Of a stretch of 22,743 nt of DNA, positions 1-8,302 are shown in pieces (the first letter of the stretch is position 1; each line of letters begins with the position of its first letter). The position numbers and the translations under genes are program-made. The DNA is from Deinococcus alpinitundrae. Lineage in GTDB: Bacteria; Deinococcota; Deinococci; Deinococcales; Deinococcaceae. The stretch covers positions 1 to 22,743 of the forward strand of contig NZ_WXZL01000040.1 in NCBI RefSeq assembly GCF_009982895.1, given 5' to 3'. The notes under the pieces were generated by a model that searched no databases, was not told the DNA's origin, and worked only from the letters and a program-made list of their open reading frames with translations.

Positions 1-2
1 AG

Positions 3-80
3 GTGCGCCTCGCGGAGTTATTTCTAGAAATGAATCAGCTGAATGCCGTTCACGACGCACTTTTTTGCATGAAACTATAA
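3..80 (+). CDS. possible C-terminal tail of an upstream gene (partial)
   Basis: One frame is open from the left edge to a TAA at 78-80 and gives about 25 residues ending LFCMKL, with a helical look (RLAELFLEMNQL). A plus-strand gene ending here would converge on the tautomerase gene. There is too little to name a family, and an open stretch this short can occur by chance. Confidence 0.25.
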   Translation: MRLAELFLEMNQLNAVHDALFCMKL

Positions 81-149
81 ACCGCAACATCTCAGTCTAT
101 CTACTCTTCATGCAGTCGTGAGCAGCTCATGTGGTCTGCCCGATTTACC

Positions 150-503
150 TCAGTACACCTGGCCATTGGCAAAAGTCCGGGCTGGAGGAAGATCCATCCA
201 ATGAATCCAGACCTGATGGAGCTCAAGCTTCAGGTACTCAACCAATGTCTCAGCGATATCGCTCATGGCTTGGCGTACGGTTTCGTCAGGTCGGGGATTG
301 GCCATGACCGTGACCACGAGGTGAGGCGTATCCACGGTGCCGTGCAGGCCCTCCTGAAGGTGAGTGAGAGGGGCAATGTGCACCCACAGCAGCTCGGGCG
401 GTACGTTCAACCTGGGAGACAAGCGCTGCACCAATGCGTCTGCTACACACTGAACCCGCTCTGAAGAGTGAATGTCCAGCGTATAGAGGGTCAAAACAGG
501 CAT
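150..503 (-). CDS. tautomerase-fold protein (4-oxalocrotonate tautomerase superfamily)
   Basis: A 117-residue cytosolic protein. The ATG at 503 is preferred over the longer frame because it is preceded by an AAGGAG ribosome site and places proline directly after the initiator Met; in this superfamily that proline is the catalytic N-terminal base. The chain reads as two beta-alpha-beta units, residues about 2-48 and 66-112. That matches the fused-dimer subunits of MIF/MSAD-like members rather than the 60-residue 4-OT type. Members catalyse keto-enol tautomerisation or hydrolytic decarboxylation or dehalogenation of small oxo acids; the substrate cannot be told here. It lies downstream of and co-directional with a quinone oxidoreductase gene (95-base gap), so the two may be co-transcribed. 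Confidence 0.75.
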   Translation of the reverse strand: MPVLTLYTLDIHSSERVQCVADALVQRLSPRLNVPPELLWVHIAPLTHLQEGLHGTVDTPHLVVTVMANPRPDETVRQAMSDIAETLVEYLKLELHQVWIHWMDLPPARTFANGQVY

Positions 504-598
504 AGATCTCCTTGCAGCGGTCATCGGCAGAGCAGACGGAACCAGCCGCCATCAAAAGGATTGAGAGCCAGGAACATAAGTGCAGGCGGGCAATCTTG

Positions 599-1285
599 TC
601 AGTGACGAGTGGTTGCTCCGGTGTTCCACGACAGAACCGGCCGGGTGTCCAGGCTGGAGAAGGCCTCGCGAACCTGTACCAACTGCTGCGCCCGCTCTTC
701 AGGAGTCTTGCGCACAGGGCTGAAGCTCATGACAGGCGCAAGGACGTTATAGCCGACAAAATAGAACATGCCGTGCTGAATGTGAAATAAGATGACGTCC
801 ATCTCACCGTCCCGCGCACCAGCACCAAACATGTCCTCGGTGCTACCGGTGGTGAAGAGGAGCATCGCCCGTCGGCCCTGGAAGCCACCTGTTTCGAAGC
901 GGTCGACACTTCCCCCATAGGCCACACCCATCGCGAAGACGCGGTCTACCCAGCCTTTGAGGAGGGCGGGCAGGGAGAACCACCACATCGGAAAGGAGAA
1001 GATCAGCAGATCCGCCCGCTGGACCTTCTCAATTTCCGCTGCGACATCCGGGGTGAAGGTGTTGTGGTTGACGGCTTTGACTTGTTCAACCTGTGGTTTG
1101 AAGTGTCCGACCAATTCATGCTCAAAGTCATTCCGGCCAAGTTCGGGGTTCCAACCCATCTGGTAGAGGTCACTAATCTCGACGGTATAGCCTTGGACTT
1201 CAAGTGCCTTGGCGGCCTCCCACATCTGAGCAGAGCAGAAGGATTCAGGTTCTGGATGGGCATGAACGATCAGTGCGTGTGGCAT
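599..1285 (-). CDS. NAD(P)H dehydrogenase (quinone), flavodoxin-fold family
   Basis: A 228-residue cytosolic flavoprotein of the Flavodoxin_2 (NQO1/MdaB/KefF-like) family, which reduces quinones or similar electrophiles by two electrons using NAD(P)H. Visible features are the N-terminal strand plus phosphate loop (HAHPEPESF, residues 8-16), the aromatic FMN/substrate segment FPMWWFSLPALLKGW (98-112) and TTGS (145-148), the family's flavin-contacting loop. Length is normal. The start at 1285 was chosen over the longer frame because MPHALIVHAHP is the usual N-terminus and an AGGAG site precedes it. It is transcribed away from the large catabolic operon. With the tautomerase downstream it may form a small stress or aromatic-acid detoxification pair; that link is inference. 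Confidence 0.85.
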   Translation of the reverse strand: MPHALIVHAHPEPESFCSAQMWEAAKALEVQGYTVEISDLYQMGWNPELGRNDFEHELVGHFKPQVEQVKAVNHNTFTPDVAAEIEKVQRADLLIFSFPMWWFSLPALLKGWVDRVFAMGVAYGGSVDRFETGGFQGRRAMLLFTTGSTEDMFGAGARDGEMDVILFHIQHGMFYFVGYNVLAPVMSFSPVRKTPEERAQQLVQVREAFSSLDTRPVLSWNTGATTRH

Positions 1286-1749
1286 GGATGTCTCTCCTGG
1301 GAAGCGAAGATGAATGGCGTGGATGGAGCGCTCAGGAGAGGCGGATGCGGGCAGCCGCAGGCGGACACTCCGCCAGGACAAAGGCAGCCAACTCAGCCCA
1401 GAGGTGAGAGCATTATCTCGTCCAGCGCGGCTAATGTCTTGAATAGATCAGGGCTTTAGGCTGCGGAAATCAGCATAGGAATCCACCTGATGTCTGGGCA
1501 GACCGAACAGCCGCGGCGGGCCAATCATGTCGCGTCACAGCTCCTTTTGTTGGTCGGAACACAGCTCCGTGGTCGCGCAGCTGACGCCGAGCCTCGTATA
1601 ACCGCCGAACGCACAGGATTCGAGTTCATGTCACCATCGCCTCGCCACCTCCTATGCCAATTTCCGCAGGACATGCAGGTGAAACGCTCAAGACATTTCG
1701 CCGGAACTGGGGGACAATGAACAGCACTTCAACGTTCAAGGAGAACCGC
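1286..1749. other. divergent intergenic region between quinone reductase and catabolic operon
   Basis: About 460 bases separate the two outward-facing transcription units, so both promoters and any operator should be here. I found no convincing -35/-10 pair for either direction; TATAAC at 1597-1602 is a weak -10 candidate for the plus strand. The 9-mer CACAGCTCC occurs twice in direct orientation (1536-1544 and 1560-1568), 24 bases apart. Open frames across this stretch look non-coding. Confidence 0.4.
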
Positions 1750-3153
1750 GTGACCCACGCTGGAACCAGTGCCGTCCTCGCCGCATTCGTGGCGAATCCC
1801 CCCTTCATCCCGGGTTCCGCTCTTGAGGATGCCCGCCGAAGCGTCCTCGACGGGCTCGGCTCTCTGCTCGCAGGTTCGCTAGAACCCCCTGCCCGCATTG
1901 TTCAAGATCTGGTGCGCGGTCTCGGGCAGGCTGACGACGCCACTGTCTTTAGCGCCGGACGGGCCAGTGCGGCGGGAGCCGCCCTTGCCAACGGCGTCGC
2001 TACGCACATCCTCGAACTCGACGACATTCACAAGGGCTCCACCGTTCATGCCGCTGCGCCCATCATCCCTGCCGCCCTTGCCATGGCCGAACGTGAACAT
2101 CAGAGCGGCGCCGCTTTTCTGCGGGCCGTCGTGCTGGGTTACGAAGCCGCGCTGCGCATCGGGGAAGCCGTCAACCCCAGCCACTACCGCCACTGGCACC
2201 CCACCGGCACGGTCGCCACCTTTGGCGCGGCGGTTGCGGCCGGCACCCTGATGGGCCTCGACGAGCGCCAGATGCTTGACGCGCTGGGTACCGCTGGCAC
2301 TCAGGCGGCTGGCCTGTGGGAATTCAATGCGAGCGGTGCCATGAGCAAAACCCTGCATCCTGGCAAGGCTGCCATGAACGGCGTGATGGCCGCGGATCTG
2401 GCCCGGCGCGGCTTCACCGGCGCACCGACCATCCTGGAGGGGCCACGCGGGTTTTTTGCGGCGACCAGCGCCGTCCATGACGCCGAGCGGGTGACCGCCA
2501 ACCTGGGCCAGCTGTGGAAGGTCAGCGAGAACGGCTACAAACTGTATTCATGCTGCGGCCACACCCACACGGCCATCGACGCGGTTCTCGCGCTGCGCCA
2601 AGCCCATGGGTGGACGGCCGACTGGGTGCTGAGCCAAGTTCGTGAAGTGCGCGTCGCCACGTACGGCCCAGGCTGGGACATCGTGAGTGAACGGAACCCC
2701 CACACGCCGTACCAGGCCAAATTTAGCCTGTCATATGTGGTCAGTGCCGCCTTGCTGGAAGGCGCGGTCGGCCTGACCCAGTTCAGCGAGAACCGTTTTG
2801 GCCCTTCCGGAGTGACGCAGGAGGTGTTGGCCCGCCTGCTGCCGCGGGTTCAACCGGCCGTCTCTGCGGAGCTGACCGCCATGTATCCGGCGGCCTGGCC
2901 TGCCCGTGTGGAAGTGGAGTTGATTGACGGTCAGGTGCTGCGAGCTGGAGGTGACTTCCCCCGGGGCAATCAGGAGAACCCCGTCAGCACCGCCGAGCTG
3001 GAAGCCAAATTCCGCGCCCTCGTTGAGCCCCGCTTCAGTGAGGCATTGGGTGAACGGGCGCTGGCGCTGGTTCGTCACATCGAAGCGATCCCCGACCTGG
3101 CGGTAGCCAGCGCGGAACTCAACACTCTCTGCCAAGGAGCGCGACATGAGTGA
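1750..3153 (+). CDS. MmgE/PrpD family protein
   Basis: A 467-residue cytosolic protein of the MmgE/PrpD family, which includes 2-methylcitrate dehydratase, cis-aconitate decarboxylase and iminodisuccinate epimerase; all act on small di- or tricarboxylates. Typical motifs are LELDDIHKGSTVHAA (residues 88-102), RHWHPTGTVATFGAA (147-161) and KTLHPGKAAMNG (200-211), supplying the Asp, His and Lys residues of the active-site pocket. The GTG start at 1750 has AAGGAG six bases upstream and gives the usual family N-terminus; ATG 1717 and 1654 are in-frame alternatives without a good ribosome site. It is first in the operon and its stop overlaps the next start (ATGAGTGA). Dehydratase, decarboxylase or epimerase activity cannot be told apart by eye. 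Confidence 0.88.
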   Translation: MTHAGTSAVLAAFVANPPFIPGSALEDARRSVLDGLGSLLAGSLEPPARIVQDLVRGLGQADDATVFSAGRASAAGAALANGVATHILELDDIHKGSTVHAAAPIIPAALAMAEREHQSGAAFLRAVVLGYEAALRIGEAVNPSHYRHWHPTGTVATFGAAVAAGTLMGLDERQMLDALGTAGTQAAGLWEFNASGAMSKTLHPGKAAMNGVMAADLARRGFTGAPTILEGPRGFFAATSAVHDAERVTANLGQLWKVSENGYKLYSCCGHTHTAIDAVLALRQAHGWTADWVLSQVREVRVATYGPGWDIVSERNPHTPYQAKFSLSYVVSAALLEGAVGLTQFSENRFGPSGVTQEVLARLLPRVQPAVSAELTAMYPAAWPARVEVELIDGQVLRAGGDFPRGNQENPVSTAELEAKFRALVEPRFSEALGERALALVRHIEAIPDLAVASAELNTLCQGARHE

Positions 3154-3697
3154 ACCTGTCTCAACTTTTCAGAACCCTGCCGGAACTTGGTCCCAGGCGG
3201 TCTATGACGTCCTCAAAGCGCAAAACGTCCGGCTGGTGCCGTTCGTGCCGGATGGAGGGCACCGCGGCCTGATCGAGCACTGTCAGGCCGACCCAGATAT
3301 GCGCGCTGTGACTCTTACCACCGAGGAAGAAGGCGTCGCCCTGGCGGCTGGCGCCTGGGTGGGTGGCGTGCGGTCCGTGCTGCTCATGCAGTCGAGCGGC
3401 GTTGGTAACTGCATCAACATGCTCTCACTCCTCAAGACCTGCCAGATGCCCCTCGTCGCCTTGGTCACCATGCGCGGCGAGTGGGGGGAGTTTAACCCCT
3501 GGCAAGTCCCCATGGGTCAGGCCACTCCGGACGTGCTGCGGGCCATGGGCGTTCTGGTTCAGCGGGTGGATGATCCGGAACTTTTGCCTGGGGAGGTGGA
3601 CGCGGCCCTGCGGCTGGCGTATAGCACCTATAGTCCGGTCGCGGTGCTGCTCTCGCAAAAGCTGCTGGGCGCCAAGAAGTTCGGAGGGAGCAAATGA
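3146..3697 (+). CDS. ThDP-dependent decarboxylase, alpha (PYR-domain) subunit
   Basis: A 183-residue subunit resembling ComD/sulfopyruvate decarboxylase alpha and the PYR half of phosphonopyruvate decarboxylase. It contributes the glutamate that activates the thiamine diphosphate ring, here within TTEEEG (residues 58-63), followed by LLMQSSGVGNCINML (about 80-94), typical of the family. It needs the beta subunit encoded next to it to form the active site at the interface. It overlaps the MmgE/PrpD gene by eight bases and the beta gene by four. Likely reaction: non-oxidative decarboxylation of a 2-oxo acid to an aldehyde, which would feed the aldehyde dehydrogenase encoded downstream. The true 2-oxo acid is unknown; sulfopyruvate is only the name of the nearest known relatives. 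Confidence 0.82.
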   Translation: MSEPVSTFQNPAGTWSQAVYDVLKAQNVRLVPFVPDGGHRGLIEHCQADPDMRAVTLTTEEEGVALAAGAWVGGVRSVLLMQSSGVGNCINMLSLLKTCQMPLVALVTMRGEWGEFNPWQVPMGQATPDVLRAMGVLVQRVDDPELLPGEVDAALRLAYSTYSPVAVLLSQKLLGAKKFGGSK

Positions 3698-4287
3698 ACG
3701 TGTCCCGACTGGAACGCCGGGCGGTCATGGCTCAGCTGCTTGAGGAGCGCGGAGGCCTGCTGGTCGTCACTGGCCTGGGGGCTACCGCCTGGGACCTTGC
3801 CTCACTGTCCGACAGCCCGCACGACTTCCCGCTGTGGGGCGCGATGGGCGGCGCTGCCATGTTCGGGTTGGGCTTAGCCCTCGCCCAACCGGACCGACCG
3901 GTCGTGGTCTTCACGGGGGACGGTGAAATGCTGATGGGCCTTGGCGCACTCTCAACCATCGCCACCACGCGGCCTTCCAATCTGAGCGTGGTCGTGCTGG
4001 ACAACGAACGCTACGGGGAGACTGGCTCCCAGCACACCCACACGGCGGCCGGAGTCGACCTCGCCGCTGTGGCCCGTGCCTGCGGGTTCGAGCGAACCAC
4101 GACCGTCCGGGAGGAGAGCGACATTCCGGCTTTGCGGGTCAACCTGCATGCCGGTGGGAATCCTCTGCTGGCTGTAGTGAAAGTGGCGCTCACGACGGAC
4201 CCCATGACCCTTCCGCCCCGGGACGGCACCTACCTGAAAAACCGCATGCGGGCCGCGCTGCTGGGCCCAAGGGCTATCTACGAGTGA
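3694..4287 (+). CDS. ThDP-dependent decarboxylase, beta (PP-domain) subunit
   Basis: A 197-residue partner of the preceding gene, like ComE. It carries the Mg/diphosphate-binding signature GDG (residues 75-77) followed by DN at 103-104 (VLDNERYG), the classic GDG-x(about 26)-N pattern of ThDP enzymes. The N-terminal part, with WGAMGGAAMFGLGLALAQ (48-65), matches the conserved segment before the GDG loop. The gene starts in an ATGA overlap with the alpha stop, implying translational coupling and a heteromeric enzyme. Keeping PYR and PP domains on separate genes is normal for the sulfopyruvate/phosphonopyruvate decarboxylase branch. Length is normal. Confidence 0.83.
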   Translation: MNVSRLERRAVMAQLLEERGGLLVVTGLGATAWDLASLSDSPHDFPLWGAMGGAAMFGLGLALAQPDRPVVVFTGDGEMLMGLGALSTIATTRPSNLSVVVLDNERYGETGSQHTHTAAGVDLAAVARACGFERTTTVREESDIPALRVNLHAGGNPLLAVVKVALTTDPMTLPPRDGTYLKNRMRAALLGPRAIYE

Positions 4288-4294
4288 GGGAAAG

Positions 4295-5113
4295 ATGTTC
4301 GTCGACCTGAATGCCGACGTGGGCGAAAGCTTTGGAGCGTGGACGCTCGGGCACGACGAGGCGCTTTTCCCCTTCCTGTCTTCTGCCAACGTGGCCTGCG
4401 GTGTTCATGCCGGGGATCCCGTCACCATGCACGCCACCCTCAAGCTTGCCCGGCAGTTCAACGTGGGGGTCGGGGCTCACCCCGGCTTCCCCGACCGGGT
4501 GGGGTTCGGGCGGCGCATTCTAGAGACGAGCCCTGAAGAGGTATACGCAGACGTGTTGTACCAAGTGTCTGCCCTAGCGGGCATGGCGGCCTCACTGGGC
4601 GTGCCCCTCCAGCACGTGAAGGCGCACGGCGCCCTCTCCACCCGTGCCTGGACGCATGCCCCAACCGCCCAAGCCATTGCTCAGGCCGTCCACGACGTGC
4701 ATCCCACTCTTCCCCTCTTGGTGCTGCCCACCACCCTGCTGGAGACCGAAGCGCGGAAGTTGAGCGTCCCCGTCGTGCTGGAACTTTTCCCGGAGCGGGC
4801 GTACCTGCATGACGGACGCCTGGCCCCGCGGAGCCTGCCAGGTTCCAGCATCCACGACCCGCACGAGGCGGCCTGCCGCGCCGTCACGATAGTAAAGGAA
4901 GGGCGGATTCAGACCCTGGACGGCGGCTTTTTCGAATTCAAAGCAGACACCTTATGCATTCATGGCGATAACCCTAACGCCGTGGAGATCGCCCGCACCA
5001 TCCGCGCTGCCCTGGAGGCGGAAGGAATCGAAATCCGGGCCTTTGCCGTTCCCACCCTGCTCCCCCTGAGGTACCTGCATGACCCTGACCCGCTTGCCCA
5101 TGACCTATCCTGA
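4295..5113 (+). CDS. pxpA: 5-oxoprolinase subunit PxpA (LamB/YcsF family)
   Basis: A 272-residue LamB/YcsF protein. In bacteria PxpA with PxpB and PxpC opens 5-oxoproline to glutamate with ATP. Canonical motifs are DLNADVGESFG (residues 4-14), SANVACGVHAGDP (30-42), GAHPGFPDRVGFGRR (60-74) and LCIHGDNPNAV. The usually conserved KPHGALYN is KAHGALST at 109-116, a marked change in a conserved loop. A GAGGGA site precedes the ATG. Subunits B and C are encoded six genes downstream as a fusion, within the same operon. Normal 5-oxoproline use is possible, but the motif changes here and in PxpBC, plus the context, suggest a related cyclic amide (inference). Confidence 0.87.
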   Translation: MFVDLNADVGESFGAWTLGHDEALFPFLSSANVACGVHAGDPVTMHATLKLARQFNVGVGAHPGFPDRVGFGRRILETSPEEVYADVLYQVSALAGMAASLGVPLQHVKAHGALSTRAWTHAPTAQAIAQAVHDVHPTLPLLVLPTTLLETEARKLSVPVVLELFPERAYLHDGRLAPRSLPGSSIHDPHEAACRAVTIVKEGRIQTLDGGFFEFKADTLCIHGDNPNAVEIARTIRAALEAEGIEIRAFAVPTLLPLRYLHDPDPLAHDLS

Positions 5114-6242
5114 ACTCCGCGAACCGGTTCGTGATCTCTGCGCCCGCTTTGACACCCAGTACTGGCTGGACGCTGAACGCGCCGGCTATCCCGAAGCGTT
5201 CGTCGACGCCCTGACCCAGGCCGGCTGGCTCGCGGCCCTGATTCCCGAGGAGTACGGCGGCGCAGGCCTGGGCTTGACCGAAGCCAGCGTCATCCTGGAG
5301 GAAATCAACCGGTCTGGCGCGAATTCCGGTGCCTGCCATGCCCAGATGTACATCATGGGCACCCTGCTGCGTCACGGGTCAGACGAGCAGAAAGCGCAGT
5401 ATCTGCCCCGCATCGCCAGCGGAGAACTGCGCCTCCAGTCCTTCGGGGTGACCGAGCCCACCACGGGTTCCGACACCACCCGGCTCAAGACCACCGCAGT
5501 GCGCCGGGGTGACAGCTATGTGATCAACGGGCAGAAGGTCTGGACCTCCCGCCTTCAGCATTCCGACCTGTTGCTGCTGCTCGCCCGGACCACGCCCCTG
5601 GCAGACGTCCGCAAGAAAACAGAAGGCCTGTCCACCTTCCTGGTGGACCTCAGGACCATTGACCGCAGCCGCATGACCGTGCGGCCCATCCAGAACATGG
5701 TGGGACACGAGACCAATGAAGTGTTCTTCGATGACTTGGAAATCCCAGCCAGCAGCTTGGTCGGGCAGGAAGGGCAGGGGTTCCGATACGTGCTTGACGG
5801 CATGAACGCCGAGCGGATTCTGATTGCAGCGGAGTGCGTGGGGGACGGGTATTGGTTTACCGAGCGCTCCAGCCGCTACGCCGGCGAGCGAGTGGTGTTC
5901 GACCGGCCGATTGGTCAGAACCAGGGGGTTCAGTTTCCGATTGCCCGCGCTTATGTGAACGTGCGCGCAGCTGACCTGATGCGGTATGAGGCGGCGGCCC
6001 TGTTCGATGCGGGGCAACCCTGCGGCGCCGAAGCCAACATGGCCAAGCTGCTGGCCGCGGACGCGTCCTGGGAGGCTGCGAACGCCTGTCTCCAGACGCA
6101 CGGAGGTTTCGGCTTCGCCGCTGAGTACGATGTGGAACGCAAGTTCCGCGAAACGCGGCTCTATCAGGTCGCGCCGATCAGCACCAACCTGATCTTGTCG
6201 TTTGTCGGTGAGAAGGTGCTGGGCATGCCGAGGTCGTACTAG
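5079..6242 (+). CDS. acyl-CoA dehydrogenase family protein
   Basis: A 387-residue FAD enzyme that makes an alpha,beta-unsaturated acyl-CoA. The FAD/substrate segment FGVTEPTTGSDT (122-133) and the C-terminal THGGFGFAAEYDVERKFRETR (340-360, given in part) are typical. At the usual C-terminal base position (YEGT in medium-chain enzymes) the sequence is YQVAP (362-366), so no Glu is there. Instead a Glu lies at 245 in MNAERILIA, where isovaleryl-CoA and long-chain dehydrogenases keep their catalytic base. That is compatible with a branched substrate. The ATG at 5079 has a GAGGT site and overlaps pxpA by 35 bases; the internal ATG 5100 has none. The CoA-transferase, hydratase and lyase encoded next would precede or follow it in a beta-oxidation-like sequence. 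Confidence 0.85.
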   Translation: MTLTRLPMTYPELREPVRDLCARFDTQYWLDAERAGYPEAFVDALTQAGWLAALIPEEYGGAGLGLTEASVILEEINRSGANSGACHAQMYIMGTLLRHGSDEQKAQYLPRIASGELRLQSFGVTEPTTGSDTTRLKTTAVRRGDSYVINGQKVWTSRLQHSDLLLLLARTTPLADVRKKTEGLSTFLVDLRTIDRSRMTVRPIQNMVGHETNEVFFDDLEIPASSLVGQEGQGFRYVLDGMNAERILIAAECVGDGYWFTERSSRYAGERVVFDRPIGQNQGVQFPIARAYVNVRAADLMRYEAAALFDAGQPCGAEANMAKLLAADASWEAANACLQTHGGFGFAAEYDVERKFRETRLYQVAPISTNLILSFVGEKVLGMPRSY

Positions 6243-7382
6243 ATGCTGCCCCTGGAAGGTCTGCGGGTGGTCGCGCTGGAGCAGGCGGTCGCCGGGCCGT
6301 TCTGCTCGCGCCAGCTGGCGGATCTGGGGGCGGACGTCATCAAGGTGGAGCGCCCCGGCGAAGGAGACCTGGCGCGCGGGTATGACGGTGCACTTGATGG
6401 AGTCTCGGCGTACTTTGCCTGGCTCAACCGGGGCAAGCGCAGCGTGGTACTGGATGTGAAGAGCCCAGATGGAGCGGCGACCCTGGAGAAATTGCTGGCC
6501 GGCGCAGACGTGTTTGTGCACAATCTCCTGCCCGGCGCGGTCGAGCGCCTGGGCTTCGGATGGGAGACGGTCCGCGAGCGCTTCCCGCGCCTAATCTGGG
6601 TGTCCATCTCTGGCTACGGCCTGTCCGGTCCATACGCACACAAAAAGGCCTACGACATGCTGATCCAGGCCGAAGCCGGGGTGATCGCCCTGACCGGCAG
6701 CGTTGAGGAAGCCGCCAAAGTTGGGATCTCGGTGGCGGATATCGCCAGCGGGCTGTACGCCCATTCCAGCATTCTCGCGGCCCTGCTGGTCCGTGGGCGC
6801 ACCGGGCGGGGGGAGCGCATCGAGATCTCCATGTTTGAGGCCCTGACCGAATGGATGATGCCGCCCATGTACAGTCTGATCGGTCAGGGGCGTGCACCAG
6901 GCCGCGCGGGGTTGCGGCACAACATGATCGTGCCTTACGGCGCTTACCGCTGTGCAGACGGTCAGGTCATGTTCGCCGTTCAGAACGAGCGTGAATGGGT
7001 GAACTTTTGCGCCGACGTACTGGAGCGCCCTGACCTGACCAATGATGAACGGTTCGCGACCAATGCCCAGCGCCTCGCGCACCGCGCCCATCTGGAAGAC
7101 ACCATTGAGGTGGCCTTCGCGTGCCTGAGCCGGGATGAGGTGAGTGCTCGCCTGGAACGGGCTGGGATTGCCAGCGCCCGCGTCAACAGCGTGCAGGAGG
7201 TGGTGGATCATCCGCAGTTGCAGGAGCGTCAGCGCTGGACGCAGGTGCAGACACCAGCGGGCACCATCCCGGCCCTGCTTCCACCTCACAACCTTGGAAG
7301 TGAGCCCCCACGAATGGGCCGTGTCCCTGCTCTGGGAGAGCACACCGCCGAGGTTCTGGCCGAACTGGAGCGCGCGCCATGA
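6243..7382 (+). CDS. CaiB/BaiF family CoA-transferase
   Basis: A 379-residue class III CoA-transferase. These enzymes move CoA between carboxylic acids through an aspartyl-CoA anhydride intermediate. The expected nucleophile is Asp166 in SVADIASGLYAHS (residues 163-175). The N-terminal PLEGLRVVALEQAVAGPF and LGADVIKVERPG (28-39) are the family's Rossmann-like CoA-binding start, and GRGERIEISMFEAL (188-201) is conserved. Length is slightly below the 400-residue family norm but all core motifs are present. It begins directly after the dehydrogenase stop, with a GAGGT site inside the upstream gene, and its stop overlaps the lyase start (ATGA). Likely role: activate the dicarboxylate made by the pathway, with succinyl-CoA or acetyl-CoA as a plausible donor (inference). 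Confidence 0.88.
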   Translation: MLPLEGLRVVALEQAVAGPFCSRQLADLGADVIKVERPGEGDLARGYDGALDGVSAYFAWLNRGKRSVVLDVKSPDGAATLEKLLAGADVFVHNLLPGAVERLGFGWETVRERFPRLIWVSISGYGLSGPYAHKKAYDMLIQAEAGVIALTGSVEEAAKVGISVADIASGLYAHSSILAALLVRGRTGRGERIEISMFEALTEWMMPPMYSLIGQGRAPGRAGLRHNMIVPYGAYRCADGQVMFAVQNEREWVNFCADVLERPDLTNDERFATNAQRLAHRAHLEDTIEVAFACLSRDEVSARLERAGIASARVNSVQEVVDHPQLQERQRWTQVQTPAGTIPALLPPHNLGSEPPRMGRVPALGEHTAEVLAELERAP

Positions 7383-8302
7383 TTCCCGCACGACTGGAAC
7401 GCAGCCAGCTGTACGTCCCTGCCCACCTCTGGCACATGATTGAGAAGGCCGTGATGAGTCCAGCAGACGCGGTGGTGCTGGACCTTGAGGATGCTGTGCC
7501 GCTGGAAGAGAAAATCACGGCCCGGGCGAACGTCATCCGTGCCCTGACCGAGCTGGAGTTTGGAGGGCGGCTGCGGGTGGTTCGCCTGAATGGCCTGGAC
7601 ACCCCCTTCGCCTACCGCGACCTGATCGAGGTGATGGAGGCGGCCGGTGAGAGACTGGATCTCCTCATGCTGCCCAAGGCAAACGCTGCCCGGGACGTGC
7701 AGTTCGTCGAGACCTTGCTGACGCAGGTGGAAGCGGCTCAGGGCTCCTCGCAGGCCACCGGCGTTGAAGTTCAGATTGAAACGGCTGCTGGTGTCCTGAA
7801 CGTCCGCGAGATTGCCGCGGCCTCTCCCCGTCTCGAAGCCCTGATTTTCGGGCCGGGTGACTTCGCGGCGAATGCTCAAATGCCCATCGAACACATCGGA
7901 GAACGCGGCGCTTACGACGCTGATTATCCCGGTGACCGCTGGCACCACGCCATGCAGTCGATCGTCCTGGCTGCCCGCGCCCACGGGCTGCGCTGCCTGG
8001 ATGGCCCGTACGCTCCGCTGGACAACCCGGACGGCCTGGCCCGCATGACCCGAATTGCGCGCGGGCTGGGGTTCGACGGCAAGCAGTGCATCCATCCCAG
8101 GCAACTGGACGTGGTGAACGCAGCGTTTTCTCAGAGGCCAGAGGAGGTGGCGCACGCTCAGGCGGTGATCGCGGCACTGCGCGAAGCCGAGGAAACAGGT
8201 CGCGGGGCCGTCAGCCTGGAAGGCCGAATGGTAGACGCCGCAAGCATCCGCATGGCGCAGGTGACCCTGCACCGTTACGCTCAGGAAAGGAGAACCCTGT
8301 GA
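7379..8302 (+). CDS. HpcH/HpaI-family CoA-ester lyase (citrate lyase beta/malyl-CoA lyase type)
   Basis: A 307-residue TIM-barrel lyase of the CitE/Mcl/CLYBL group, which cleaves or forms beta-hydroxyacyl-CoA esters such as malyl-CoA, methylmalyl-CoA or citramalyl-CoA. Motifs: VLDLEDAVP (33-41), VRLNG with the CoA/carboxylate Arg69, IETAAG with Glu134 as a likely Mg ligand, FGPGDFAA with Asp161 as the second ligand, and GKQCIHPRQL near the C-terminus. The family also includes thioesterases that keep these motifs. It sits between the CoA-transferase and the MaoC hydratase, the arrangement expected when a hydrated enoyl-CoA is split into an oxo acid plus a shorter acyl-CoA. Confidence 0.87.
   Translation: MIPARLERSQLYVPAHLWHMIEKAVMSPADAVVLDLEDAVPLEEKITARANVIRALTELEFGGRLRVVRLNGLDTPFAYRDLIEVMEAAGERLDLLMLPKANAARDVQFVETLLTQVEAAQGSSQATGVEVQIETAAGVLNVREIAAASPRLEALIFGPGDFAANAQMPIEHIGERGAYDADYPGDRWHHAMQSIVLAARAHGLRCLDGPYAPLDNPDGLARMTRIARGLGFDGKQCIHPRQLDVVNAAFSQRPEEVAHAQAVIAALREAEETGRGAVSLEGRMVDAASIRMAQVTLHRYAQERRTL

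Noticed and set aside
1490..1720. Plus-strand frame just before the MmgE/PrpD gene, as a possible regulator or leader peptide
   Set aside because: Composition and sequence look non-coding, it has no ribosome site, and no helix-turn-helix is present.
1654..1749. Longer N-terminus for the MmgE/PrpD protein
   Set aside because: The extra residues do not fit the family, while GTG 1750 has AAGGAG at ideal spacing.
5379..6521. Long minus-strand frame opposite the acyl-CoA dehydrogenase
   Set aside because: Antisense shadow; no family pattern and no ribosome site seen.
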